Below are positions 21,747-31,131 of a stretch of 64,000 nt of DNA, piece by piece. Location: positions 1 through 64,000 of the forward strand of contig JANXCV010000003.1 in assembly GCA_025059235.1 (NCBI GenBank), in the 5' to 3' direction. Every line of letters starts with the position of its first letter. The first letter of the stretch is position 1. The notes below the pieces were generated by a model that saw only the letters and a program-made list of their open reading frames with translations, made no database searches and was not told where the DNA came from. Source of the DNA: Candidatus Calescibacterium sp. (lineage in GTDB: Bacteria > DRYD01). The translations under genes and the position numbers were made by a program.

Positions 21747-23072
21747 TTATTTTTTTATAGCTTTGTTTATGAGGGATGATATCAGTGAGGGGTTAGACTT
21801 TTTGGAGCATTTACTTAGGACTATCTTTGTATCATCTATGCTTGTAATAATATAGTAGTATTTTTCGGTTTCTAATACTATGTTATTTGTTTTTTCTGAA
21901 GAGAAACTTGAAAACATAGATATATCCTTATAGGCTGCTATTATTGTTGATACTGAAAAATCGTCTAAAGATTCATTTGAACAATATTCTAATTCCTCTG
22001 TTTCTATGTTTATTATGTGAAATTCTTCTATAGGAGGTATTTGGGAGAGCTTGTTAACTAGATTGTTAACCATTATTGTTTTTTCCTCCTTGTTTTCTGT
22101 TTGAATTTGGTTTGTATACTGGATTTCCTTTTCTATAGCTATTTCATTTTCTTCTATAGTTATTTGGTTTTCTAGTGTTGATTGGAATTCCTCTTCTACT
22201 TTTAATTTTTCCTGTTCATATTCTGGTAATTTTTCTTGATATTCTGGTGATTTTTCTTGGATTTCTATGATTTCTAGGGATTCTTCTTTTTGTTCGGTAT
22301 ATAAATTTTCTTCATTATTTTCTTGTGTTTTTGGTATTTGTTCAGTATGTTCTTCTAATTGTAGATATTCTTCACTATTTTCATTTTCGGATTCTGGAGA
22401 TTGTTCTTCGTGTTGCAATTTTGATTCTATTTCAAGAATCTGTGTTGTAGTTTGTTTTGGACTTTCTGTAATCTCCTGAAAATTTGTTTTTTCTTTTTTT
22501 GAGTTTTCTTTATCGTCTATTTCTAGGAGAAGAGCTTCGATTTCTTTGCCTATGTCATCCAAAAAGGCTATTGAGTCTTGGTTCGTAGGGTTATCTTCGT
22601 TTATTTTTTTTTGCCTATCTTCTTCCATATCTATTTCAAATTTCATATCTTGGGGTCTATATTTGATTATAGATTCTAGTGTATCCAGTAGATTTTCTTC
22701 TTCTAACTTTTTTCTTAGAAACATTGGTAAATAGCTTAGTAGATCTTCTTCTGTTATTTGAATTAGATATATTATGGCTTCTATTTCTGTATATTCGTCT
22801 AACGAAACATCGATTATAATTCCGTTTTTCAATATCATTTTGCCTGTTAAGCTACCGTGGTTTAATATTAGTTCTACTATATTTGCTTTATTTTTTAATC
22901 TCTCTATTGTTTTTATTAAGCTTTCTCTTTCTAGGTCTACTATTTCTGTTATGCTATCTAATTTCTTTGCTGTTTGTACAAGTTTCTGTTTATCTGAGGG
23001 TGGGGGTTTGATGTATTCTGGTTTTTTATATAATTTTTCTCCTCTTGGATCTCGTTGTTCAAAACTTGACAT
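21747..23072 (-). CDS. Multidomain protein: N-terminal DUF4388-like region, Glu-rich linker, C-terminal roadblock-like region
   Basis: Domain layout from composition; domain names tentative. Confidence 0.5.
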   Translation of the reverse strand: MSSFEQRDPRGEKLYKKPEYIKPPPSDKQKLVQTAKKLDSITEIVDLERESLIKTIERLKNKANIVELILNHGSLTGKMILKNGIIIDVSLDEYTEIEAIIYLIQITEEDLLSYLPMFLRKKLEEENLLDTLESIIKYRPQDMKFEIDMEEDRQKKINEDNPTNQDSIAFLDDIGKEIEALLLEIDDKENSKKEKTNFQEITESPKQTTTQILEIESKLQHEEQSPESENENSEEYLQLEEHTEQIPKTQENNEENLYTEQKEESLEIIEIQEKSPEYQEKLPEYEQEKLKVEEEFQSTLENQITIEENEIAIEKEIQYTNQIQTENKEEKTIMVNNLVNKLSQIPPIEEFHIINIETEELEYCSNESLDDFSVSTIIAAYKDISMFSSFSSEKTNNIVLETEKYYYIITSIDDTKIVLSKCSKKSNPSLISSLINKAIKK

Positions 23073-23167
23073 GAATTTTCTCTCCCTTTCTATTTATCCC
23101 TATATTTATTTTAAAATAGACGATAAAACTCCCCTCTTTCTATCATCTTAAAAAATCATTAAATTTT

Positions 23168-23184
23168 TGTAAAATTTTTATTAA
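23168..23184 (-). promoter_or_regulatory. Weak TTTACA-N5-type direct repeat (TTAATA-N5-TTTACA on minus strand)
   Basis: 11-bp periodicity, degenerate second half. Confidence 0.15.
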
Positions 23185-23194
23185 AATTAGTGTT

Positions 23195-23590
23195 CTACTT
23201 TATTTCAACTTTTGCTCCAACTTCTTCTAGCTTTTTCTTGATTTGTTCTGCTTCTTCTTTAGATACACCTTCTTTTATTGCTTTAGGAAGACTTTCTACA
23301 AAATCCTTTGCTTCTTTTAGTTGCATATTTGTTATTTCTCTTACTACTTTCAGTACATTTAGTTTTGCGTTATCTGGATATCCGACTACTATTACATCGA
23401 ATGTTGTTTTTTCTTCTTTTTCTTCAGCTGGTGCAGCTGCTGTTCCTGGGATCGGTGCTGCAGCGAATGCTACTGGTGCACTAGCCTGTACACCAAACCT
23501 CTCCTCTATTGCTTTTATTAAGTCTACTAATTCTAACACACTCATTTGTGCTATTGCCTCTACTATTTGCTCCTTTGTTATCATACCCAC
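23195..23590 (-). CDS. rplL: 50S ribosomal protein L7/L12
   Basis: [73 protein letters not shown]. Confidence 0.96.
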   Translation of the reverse strand: MGMITKEQIVEAIAQMSVLELVDLIKAIEERFGVQASAPVAFAAAPIPGTAAAPAEEKEEKTTFDVIVVGYPDNAKLNVLKVVREITNMQLKEAKDFVESLPKAIKEGVSKEEAEQIKKKLEEVGAKVEIK

Positions 23591-23602
23591 GACCTCTTTC
23601 TA

Positions 23603-23621
23603 CAAGCTATTTCATAGCTTG
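23603..23621 (-). promoter_or_regulatory. Hairpin CAAGCTA-TGAAA-TAGCTTG upstream of rplL
   Basis: 7-bp perfect inverted repeat just upstream of the rplL RBS. Confidence 0.55.
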
Positions 23622-23637
23622 CCCAGAGTATTTGTAT

Positions 23638-23657
23638 ACCGCGCTCTTGAACGCGGT
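23638..23657 (-). promoter_or_regulatory. GC-rich hairpin ACCGCG-TTCAAGAG-CGCGGT at the rplJ stop codon
   Basis: 6-bp perfect inverted repeat, unusually GC-rich locally. Confidence 0.55.
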
Positions 23658-24274
23658 TATGATTTCTTTTCTTTTACTGCTTGTAAAGCCCAAAGTAGTT
23701 TTAGTATAATTGTGTTCAAAGTACTGGCTAGCTTTGAAATTGGAGCTTTTAATGTTCCTGCTAGTTGGCTTAATAAAACCTCTTTTGGAGGAATCTTTGA
23801 TAATTGCTTTACTTCTTGACTAGTTATTACTTTGCCTTCTAGTATCCCAAATAATATCTCTGGAATATCTTCTTTTACGTTCTTTTCTTTTTTGATAGTT
23901 GTTATTATTTCATCTAACTTTTTGGCTAGTGCTATTGGATCTTTTTGGGTGTAATTAACTATAATTGCTCCTCTTATTTTGGGAACTAATTCGTTATAGT
24001 TCTTTTCTTCAAGTGCTATTTTTAGTAGAGAGTTTTTTATGACTTTTATATCTCCTCCTGCTTCTTCTATTGCCATGTTGTACTTCACAAGTTCCCAAGC
24101 TTTTAAGCTAATATTGGGTTTCTGATACAATGTGAATACTACTAGTTTGGAATTACTGATTATTTCTCTTGCTAGATCGAGTTTCTGCTTTTTTTGTTGA
24201 TTTATTTTAGGGGAGTAATTCGGAAGAACTTTTCTCGGTTTTTCCCTCAGCCCTGACGATGTTACTAAAGACAT
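23657..24274 (-). CDS. rplJ: 50S ribosomal protein L10
   Basis: Position upstream of rplL; LPKIRGAIIVNYTQKDPIALAKKL, QLAGTLKAPISKLASTLNTIILKLLWALQAVKEKK. Confidence 0.9.
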   Translation of the reverse strand: MSLVTSSGLREKPRKVLPNYSPKINQQKKQKLDLAREIISNSKLVVFTLYQKPNISLKAWELVKYNMAIEEAGGDIKVIKNSLLKIALEEKNYNELVPKIRGAIIVNYTQKDPIALAKKLDEIITTIKKEKNVKEDIPEILFGILEGKVITSQEVKQLSKIPPKEVLLSQLAGTLKAPISKLASTLNTIILKLLWALQAVKEKKS

Positions 24275-24411
24275 TTTTTACCTCCTAGTGTTGGTCTTTG
24301 TCTAATGAAATTAATTTGACAATATCCAAATTTTCCCTTTTCCTGAAAGATAAACTTCTTTCATTTTCTAAAGGGAGTAAAATTCACAAGGAGTAAAAAT
24401 ATATTTAGAAA

Positions 24412-24741
24412 ATGGATAATCAATTTTTTATATCTGAGTTGAAAAAAATAATAGAAATATTTTCTCAAGAGAAGTATGAACAAGCTATAGATGAGGCTAA
24501 AAAGTTGCAAGATAAATTAATTGATCTGGACGAAAAAAAATTCGTGAAAAATATAGAAAATATAATATATTCTGCATATCTGATTAATAATCAAGAACTT
24601 GATAAAGCTCTAGAGATACTTGAAAAATCCTATACTGAACTAAAAACTTTCAGCCCAAACTACAAAGGATTGAAAGTAGAAAACCTTATTCAAAATATTA
24701 ATCAGTCTATAATCGATATAAAATCCATAATCAAGAAATGA
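24412..24741 (+). CDS. Hypothetical helical (TPR-like) protein
   Basis: ATG-start ORF coupled to the next gene by ATGA overlap. Confidence 0.6.
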   Translation: MDNQFFISELKKIIEIFSQEKYEQAIDEAKKLQDKLIDLDEKKFVKNIENIIYSAYLINNQELDKALEILEKSYTELKTFSPNYKGLKVENLIQNINQSIIDIKSIIKK

Positions 24742-25958
24742 ATAAAGATACACGAAAGCTGGATAAAGTAACTAAAAAAATTACTAAATTCCTACAAAAA
24801 ATAAACATTTATGAGATATTTAATAAAAATTTTTTTGAACAAAACGAAATTACTCCCTTCGTCGTTGGAGGATTGATAAGAGATACAATTTTCAATAAAA
24901 AGAATGACAAGATAGATGTCGATATCGTCTTATATCTGAAAAATATACAATTTTATAAGCAATTACTAAGACATTTTTGTGAGGAATGTAACTACAAAAT
25001 AGTAGAGCTTGATGATGAAAACCTAGTTTATAGGGTAGTAATAAATGAAAAAATCTACATCGATCTTACTTGTACTAATGACATACACAAAGATTTCCAG
25101 CGAAGAGACTTCACAATTAACTCTCTATATTTTGATATACAACAACAAAAAATAATTGATTTTGATAACTGCCTGAATGATATAAGCCATAGAAAATTAA
25201 AAGTAGTAAATTTGAAAAACCTAATAGTTGATCCAATAAGAATGCTAAGGGGAATAAGATTTAAAAATGAATTTAATCTGAAATTTGACCCGCAAACAAA
25301 GGATTTTATGAAGCATAATTTCTATCTGATTTCTAATACTAATCCTGTTAGGATGAGACAAGAGTTATTGAAGATATTTAATATTCTGAAATCCTTTCAA
25401 GCAATACAAGATCTTATAGAAATGAAATTCTTTGAAATATACAATATAAACATACCAAAACCCGAAGAACTGATAGAAATAATAAAAATCTTTGATTTAT
25501 CCTACTATATCTATTCACACATTCTGTCTCAAGAATACGAATTCCAAATAAGAGAAAAAAATTACTACCTGCTTCTGCTCATCTCTTCCTACATTTTAAA
25601 AAATTCAAGAGAAATAAATACTTGGGGAGGGAATATTATATTCGGTGAAAATATCCTAAGAAAATCACACAAAATAATAAACGATTGGAGTAAAAGAGAA
25701 GATCCGAAGTTCGTTATAAATATCTTCAAACATAAAAATAATCACCAAACTTTTGATCTTTTACTAATTAATCTCCTTCTAAATATATCCAAAATAAACA
25801 ATGAAGAATACATCTGCACTCTTCAAACGTTATTCAAAGTATGTAATTACATCTGTGAATATAAAGAAACTATTCTACCATTCGATAAATATATCGAAAT
25901 ATTCAACACAAAAGACTATGATAAATACGTAGAATATATTATTTCTACTCTCATTTGA
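24738..25958 (+). CDS. CCA tRNA nucleotidyltransferase / poly(A) polymerase family protein
   Basis: FVVGGLIRDTIF…KIDVDIV…RRDFTINSLYFD…DPIRMLRGIRF. Confidence 0.88.
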   Translation: MNKDTRKLDKVTKKITKFLQKINIYEIFNKNFFEQNEITPFVVGGLIRDTIFNKKNDKIDVDIVLYLKNIQFYKQLLRHFCEECNYKIVELDDENLVYRVVINEKIYIDLTCTNDIHKDFQRRDFTINSLYFDIQQQKIIDFDNCLNDISHRKLKVVNLKNLIVDPIRMLRGIRFKNEFNLKFDPQTKDFMKHNFYLISNTNPVRMRQELLKIFNILKSFQAIQDLIEMKFFEIYNINIPKPEELIEIIKIFDLSYYIYSHILSQEYEFQIREKNYYLLLLISSYILKNSREINTWGGNIIFGENILRKSHKIINDWSKREDPKFVINIFKHKNNHQTFDLLLINLLLNISKINNEEYICTLQTLFKVCNYICEYKETILPFDKYIEIFNTKDYDKYVEYIISTLI

Positions 25959-26119
25959 AGAACCATAATTCATCAAAAACAATATAACAAATTTTACCTC
26001 TTTTACAAACTCCGGAGTTTGATACTTTCTAATAACCTCGACGTTATAAACAAAATAGGATTCCTGAATTATAATCAATACTACTACTTTCTCCTGTATA
26101 CTCCTAATAGCAAATTATT

Positions 26120-26927
26120 TTGTTAAAAACTTTAATTATCTTTTAAAAGCTGGAATTATTTTCTTCTTATTGATCAACTCAAAGGCAGAATCAAAATTTA
26201 TAGAAGAACTAAAACAGCTGATGAAAGAAAACAAAGAATACCTTTAACTCAGGATGTGTCTTTTTTCTAGAAAATCAAATATACTTGAACAAAAAAATAT
26301 TCGAATTTCTATCTACAACTTTCATTTTTAACTCTCCTCTGTACACTACTGAAATCCTTGACAAGGATATACCCAATTTCTCAGAAAAGCTATGAGAGAA
26401 AAAGATTTTAATTATGGAGACTTTTTCCACTTCTTCAAAATATATCTATGTTATTACAGGAACTCGTAAAAAACTCCGAAAATAATTTCATCTATTCCTC
26501 TCAGTTCCTTAAATAATCCTTTCAGCCAGCTCTTAAACAATCCTGTCAGCTTTAGAAATACTCAGAGCTATATCCCAAAGAGTGACAATCTCTGCTTTTT
26601 TCTTAGACCCAAATCTCCCAAAAAATATACAGTTATATCTTCCAAAAAATATACAGTTATATCTTCACCTGAATCTATGGATAAAAAATGGATAAAAAAT
26701 TTGAAAACCTTACCAATACCGAAAAACTATCTCTAATCCTAAACAAAATGAATTTTGAAACCATACTTGAGATAATAAGTACTCTGGATACGGTTCTTAA
26801 TTCTCTAGCAGCAGCTAGTATATCCAAAAAATACGGAAATATTGACTACCAATTCAATAACAATCAATTAACTATTTTATTAGATGACCTTAACTTCTAT
26901 AGCATGATTAATAATCCTGTTATATAA
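26120..26927 (+). pseudogene. Degraded ORF remnants with tandem duplications
   Basis: Broken frames such as AESKFIEELKQLMKENKEYL, KFFLLENQIYLNKKIFEFLSTTFIFNSPLYTTEILDKDIPNFSEKL; 79-aa residual ORF at 26688. Confidence 0.4.
26508..26700. repeat. Cluster of short tandem duplications (24-bp periods at 26508 and 26618; 11-bp period at 26677)
   Basis: ccaaaaaatatacagttatatct repeated at 26618 and 26642; cttaaa(t/c)aatcct(t/g)tcagc at 26508 and 26532; atggataaaaa at 26677 and 26688. Confidence 0.7.
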
Positions 26928-26959
26928 AATCGATATTTTTTCTAGGACTAGGATATAGG

Positions 26960-27560
26960 ATAAATTTTTATGGTTTACTGTGTGCTTCAAATTTGGTTGG
27001 TCTGTTTGTAGCTTTCAGCTATGATGCGAGCCTTTATTTTATCTGCATTTCCCTGATTTATTATATTTTCTAACGCAAATGGTATAAAACATTTATTTCT
27101 ATTTCCAAACAATTGTGCAGGTTTCTGTCGGATTTTGCATCTGGAAAACCAAAAACTCCACCTTTCTCCGAAACATATTCACTTAATTTATGGATGTCTA
27201 TACCATTCTTCCTGTTATATCAGCAATTTATCCTTATCCCATTTTCAAATAATAACTTAGATAAGTAGCAACCAACGTTACCAAAACCACCTTATATAGA
27301 TATCGTTATATTGCTGAATTCTTATATTGCTGGATTCTTTGTCTAGTTTGAATCTCTTAAGTATATCTTTTCTTTCTCTAAATAGATAATCTAATGTATA
27401 AAATCCTCCTAGACCTATAGCATATTTCCTTCCTTTTATTCGTGCTTGTTGTATTGGTTTAACAGACTAGGTAGTCGACTTTTTCTATTCGACAAAGTGG
27501 CATATGTATCAACTATCCATTATCCATTATTATTTCTCTCTCCTGAACCGATATCTGGCT
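26960..27560 (-). pseudogene. Glutamate dehydrogenase remnant, multiple frameshifts
   Basis: Minus-strand fragments DIGSGEREI, GGFGNVG, EYVSEKGGVFGFPDAKSD, FIPFALENIINQGNADKIKARIIAE in order. Confidence 0.75.
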
Positions 27561-27618
27561 CTGTCTATCGATAGACCTATCCAAGTACTCTGTGGGATTA
27601 ACTTTTATTGCCCTTTTT

Positions 27619-28434
27619 TTACGTTAGAAATTCTCCTCCATCAACATAAATAGTATTTCCTGTTATCCAGTAGGAAGCTGGATGAGAGAGAAGCATTATA
27701 GCGTTTGCTACATCGATAGGCTCGGTTAACCTTCTACTAGGATTATACTTCTCTGCTTTTTCTATCATGTCTTCATGACCAGGTATTTTCATCAGAGCTG
27801 GTGTTTTGGTCACCCCTGCACATATTGCATTAGCCGTTATTCCATATGGTGCAAGCTCCAATGCTAGTTGTCTTATATGTGCTTCGAGAACTGCTTTGGC
27901 TGCAGATACTGGACCATAACTCTTCCAATTCCTACTAGATCCTATACTCGTCATTGCAAATATCCTAGCATTCTCCGAAAACATATCGTTTTTAAATAGT
28001 TTCTGAACCCAATAAACTAGAGAATTAGCCATAACATCTAATGTCATTTCCATTTGTTCTTTTGAAACACAATCTTCTCCTATATAAGGTTTTAGTGTAC
28101 CAAAAGCCAGAGAATGGAGCAATACTCTTATTGACCTTTTACCTATCCTGCTATTTATTTCAGTTATTATTTCATCAACTTTATTCATATCTGCTGCATT
28201 AGTATTGTAGAAAATTGCCTCTTTACCTAAGTTTTGTATTACTTTTTGAACTTCCAGAGCATTAGGTAAAGTAGATTTTCTGTCCAAATGTACTCCTATT
28301 ATGTTCATACCTGCTTTGGCTAAAGTTATTGAGGTTGCTGCACCAAAGCCAGAAGAAGCACCAAGTATAATTGCCCACCCGCTTAAACTTATCGGATCCC
28401 TCACTAAATCTGCTACCTCTTCTGCTTTTAGCAT
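27619..28434 (-). CDS. Short-chain dehydrogenase, enoyl-[ACP] reductase (FabI/FabL-like)
   Basis: GASSGFGAATSITLAKAG, SAAKAVLEAHIRQLALELAPYGITANAICAGVTKTPA. Confidence 0.8.
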   Translation of the reverse strand: MLKAEEVADLVRDPISLSGWAIILGASSGFGAATSITLAKAGMNIIGVHLDRKSTLPNALEVQKVIQNLGKEAIFYNTNAADMNKVDEIITEINSRIGKRSIRVLLHSLAFGTLKPYIGEDCVSKEQMEMTLDVMANSLVYWVQKLFKNDMFSENARIFAMTSIGSSRNWKSYGPVSAAKAVLEAHIRQLALELAPYGITANAICAGVTKTPALMKIPGHEDMIEKAEKYNPSRRLTEPIDVANAIMLLSHPASYWITGNTIYVDGGEFLT

Positions 28435-28452
28435 CTATTATACCCCCTTATT

Positions 28453-30174
28453 TTATATTTTCTCAAATTCTTGGATATCTTTTTCTATTAAATTAAAAGC
28501 TTCTTGCCAAAAACCATGATCCCTGATATCTATACCTATTCTTTTCAAAACTTTCTCAGGTTTATCTTTGGCACTATTTTTCAAAACCTCTCTGTAATCT
28601 TTACTTCCTATTTTTCCTCCTTCGTATAAGTTATATAGTCCCAAGCCTATAAGTAGACCAATTAAATAAGGATAGTTGTAGTAGTTTGATGAGTAATAAT
28701 GTGGTTTGTTGGCCCACATATACGGATGATAAGAATTTATGCTATCTAAGTAAACCTCTTGCTGAGAGTCTAACATTATGCTACATAATTCTCTGGGAGT
28801 TAATATCCTTTCTTTCCTTATGTTTATCACTTTATCTTCAAATAAGAAACGTGAAATAATATCAACAACTACAACACTTGTTGTATATAGGTATCCATCA
28901 AGTATGTAAGCTTGGAGGTATTTGTTTTCGGAGTTTCTGATGGCATTTTTTCTGGTTATTGTTTCTGCCAATATGCTTGCTGTTTCTGCTAGTACCAATG
29001 GTGAGTATCTGTATATTGGGGTATTTTCGGACATCACCCAGTTATGATAAGCATGCCCAAGTTCGTGAGCCAGTGTTAGAACAGATTTAATCGAGTTATC
29101 GTAATTTACGAGGATTCTTGATTCGTTGTTATGAATATATATGCAGAAGCCACCGTCTGTTTTACCCAGTCGAGGTTCTGCATCTATCCAATTATTATTG
29201 AAAGCAATTAAACCCATCTTGTATAGTTCTTGCGAAAAATCTGAGAAATTCTGCAGAATGAATTCTCGTGCCTTTGAAAATTCAAAACTTTCTACTTTAT
29301 CCCAAAAAATGGGAGCAGATAAATCAAACCAATCCAACTTATCCAACCCCAATATCTTAGCTTTTTTGTTGAAGTATCTTCTGAACTTACTTAGATTCTC
29401 TTGTGCAGTGTTTAAAACAATATCTAGTATCTCCTTATCTATCTGATTATAAAAAAGTGATTGTTCAAGGACGCTGCTAAATCCTCTTTCTCTGCTTATA
29501 ACTATTGAATCCCATTTTATCGAATTTAAGATTCGGGCAAATATGTATTCATTTTCCCTAAATGTCTCTATCTCTTTTTCATAGGCTTTTCTTCTTTTTT
29601 CTCTTTCAGGATTATTGTAGTAGTTTCTAAGTTGACTTATTGAAATAAGTCGATCCTCGAATTCAACTTTTATATTTGAAATTAATTCATTGTATAAAGT
29701 CTTCCATTCTGAAGAGGAAGAAACATACAGTTGACTATATAACTCTTCTTTTTCTTCTGACATTCTGTGCTTGTAGTTTTCTACGGATTGTTGTATGAAA
29801 TAACTGTATTCTTGAATATCTACTTTGCTTTTGAATATGAGTTTTTCAATTTTTACGTTCAACAAATGTATAGAAGAATTTAATTGATAAAGGATACCTT
29901 TTATTTTGTGTGCTTGTTCATTCTTGCTGTCAGTGGACAAAATGCATATTATGTATGCTTGTAGTTTTCTATTGATCTCTATTATTTTTTCATAATCCAA
30001 AATGATTTGTTTTATCTTATCCTCATTTATTTGCTCTTTTTGTAGTTCTATAGACTCTATACTTTGGTTGAGAGAGTGTATAAGTTTCTTTAATAAATCT
30101 ATTTCCCTATGTATTTCGGGGGAATCTGGGGAAGGATATATGGTTTCTAAATCCCACCTAACATCCTTTAGCAT
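28453..30174 (-). CDS. pepF: Oligoendopeptidase F (M3 family)
   Basis: LAHELGHAYHNW HExxH-like zinc motif, M3 overall layout. Confidence 0.88.
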   Translation of the reverse strand: MLKDVRWDLETIYPSPDSPEIHREIDLLKKLIHSLNQSIESIELQKEQINEDKIKQIILDYEKIIEINRKLQAYIICILSTDSKNEQAHKIKGILYQLNSSIHLLNVKIEKLIFKSKVDIQEYSYFIQQSVENYKHRMSEEKEELYSQLYVSSSSEWKTLYNELISNIKVEFEDRLISISQLRNYYNNPEREKRRKAYEKEIETFRENEYIFARILNSIKWDSIVISRERGFSSVLEQSLFYNQIDKEILDIVLNTAQENLSKFRRYFNKKAKILGLDKLDWFDLSAPIFWDKVESFEFSKAREFILQNFSDFSQELYKMGLIAFNNNWIDAEPRLGKTDGGFCIYIHNNESRILVNYDNSIKSVLTLAHELGHAYHNWVMSENTPIYRYSPLVLAETASILAETITRKNAIRNSENKYLQAYILDGYLYTTSVVVVDIISRFLFEDKVINIRKERILTPRELCSIMLDSQQEVYLDSINSYHPYMWANKPHYYSSNYYNYPYLIGLLIGLGLYNLYEGGKIGSKDYREVLKNSAKDKPEKVLKRIGIDIRDHGFWQEAFNLIEKDIQEFEKI

Positions 30175-30265
30175 AGTATAAATATTATCCTACTCTAGAA
30201 AATATCCTTTGAAAAAGCATGTCTGGTGGTTATCTTTATCAAATGACTATAATTGATGATAAAAT

Positions 30266-31111
30266 TTATTCCTCTTGATCTGTGTAGGGTTTACTATATA
30301 AATACATTATTATCTGTGCCCAGAGGGAAAGAATGATAAACGAAAGATTTGAGAATTTCCTCAGTTTAACCTGTTTTTCATATGTTTTTGCCAATCCCCA
30401 AGTTATAGCTGACGTCCATATACCATTCGATAAATGGTATGCAATAGAAACGGTAAAGAGAGTGTATGCTACATATCCTATAGGCCATAGAGGAGATCTG
30501 AACCATATGCTCACTTTCTGGTAAGCTAAATCCCTTTTTGATGGAATGTTTAACATCCTTCTAATTCGCTCTGGTATGTATTCATTAAACCTTATCGTAA
30601 TTAAATGGAATAGAAGGGTTTTCAGAATAACATAAGCCGAAATTCTCTGTAATATATATCTGTAATTTGTTTCTGATCTTATTCGTAAATCAATCCTACC
30701 TTTCCTCAAAAGTATCAGTCCTATAACTATATGTGATATCAACGGAGTATATATCCCAACTATTTCTACCAGAGGAAATAATGGATTTTTATGAATAGAT
30801 TTAGATAACTCATTGAGCTTCTTAGGATTATAAGCTATCGAATTATTTATAAAGTGCACCACTACAAAACCGCCTACAAATAGGATACCTGTTATAGAGT
30901 GTAATCTTTTATAAACTGCATAGGGAATACTATCCAAAGTTTGAGCAATTGTCTTTAAACCAAGTGTTATTTTATTTTGGTAATCTATCTCTGGTTTTTG
31001 AGATATAGAATTTGTTTCTTTTTGTATTTTATTTTTCTTGATAGAATTTTCAAGGATTTTCTTACCTATAAATACCCCACTTACAACACCTAAACCAATC
31101 AGAATTAACAT
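30266..31111 (-). CDS. sdhC: Succinate dehydrogenase cytochrome b subunit-like membrane protein
   Basis: YKRLHSITGILFVGGFVVVHFINNS, YRYILQRISAYVILKTLLFHL with spaced His ligands. Confidence 0.7.
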   Translation of the reverse strand: MLILIGLGVVSGVFIGKKILENSIKKNKIQKETNSISQKPEIDYQNKITLGLKTIAQTLDSIPYAVYKRLHSITGILFVGGFVVVHFINNSIAYNPKKLNELSKSIHKNPLFPLVEIVGIYTPLISHIVIGLILLRKGRIDLRIRSETNYRYILQRISAYVILKTLLFHLITIRFNEYIPERIRRMLNIPSKRDLAYQKVSIWFRSPLWPIGYVAYTLFTVSIAYHLSNGIWTSAITWGLAKTYEKQVKLRKFSNLSFIILSLWAQIIMYLYSKPYTDQEE

Positions 31112-31131
31112 TTTCTTTTTCTCCTTCCCCT

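Noticed and set aside
22774-23151. 125-aa plus-strand ORF antisense to the 21747-23072 gene
   Set aside because: Composition reflects the complement of the real gene; no RBS
23190-23819. 209-aa plus-strand ORF antisense to rplL/rplJ
   Set aside because: rplL and rplJ on the opposite strand are unambiguous
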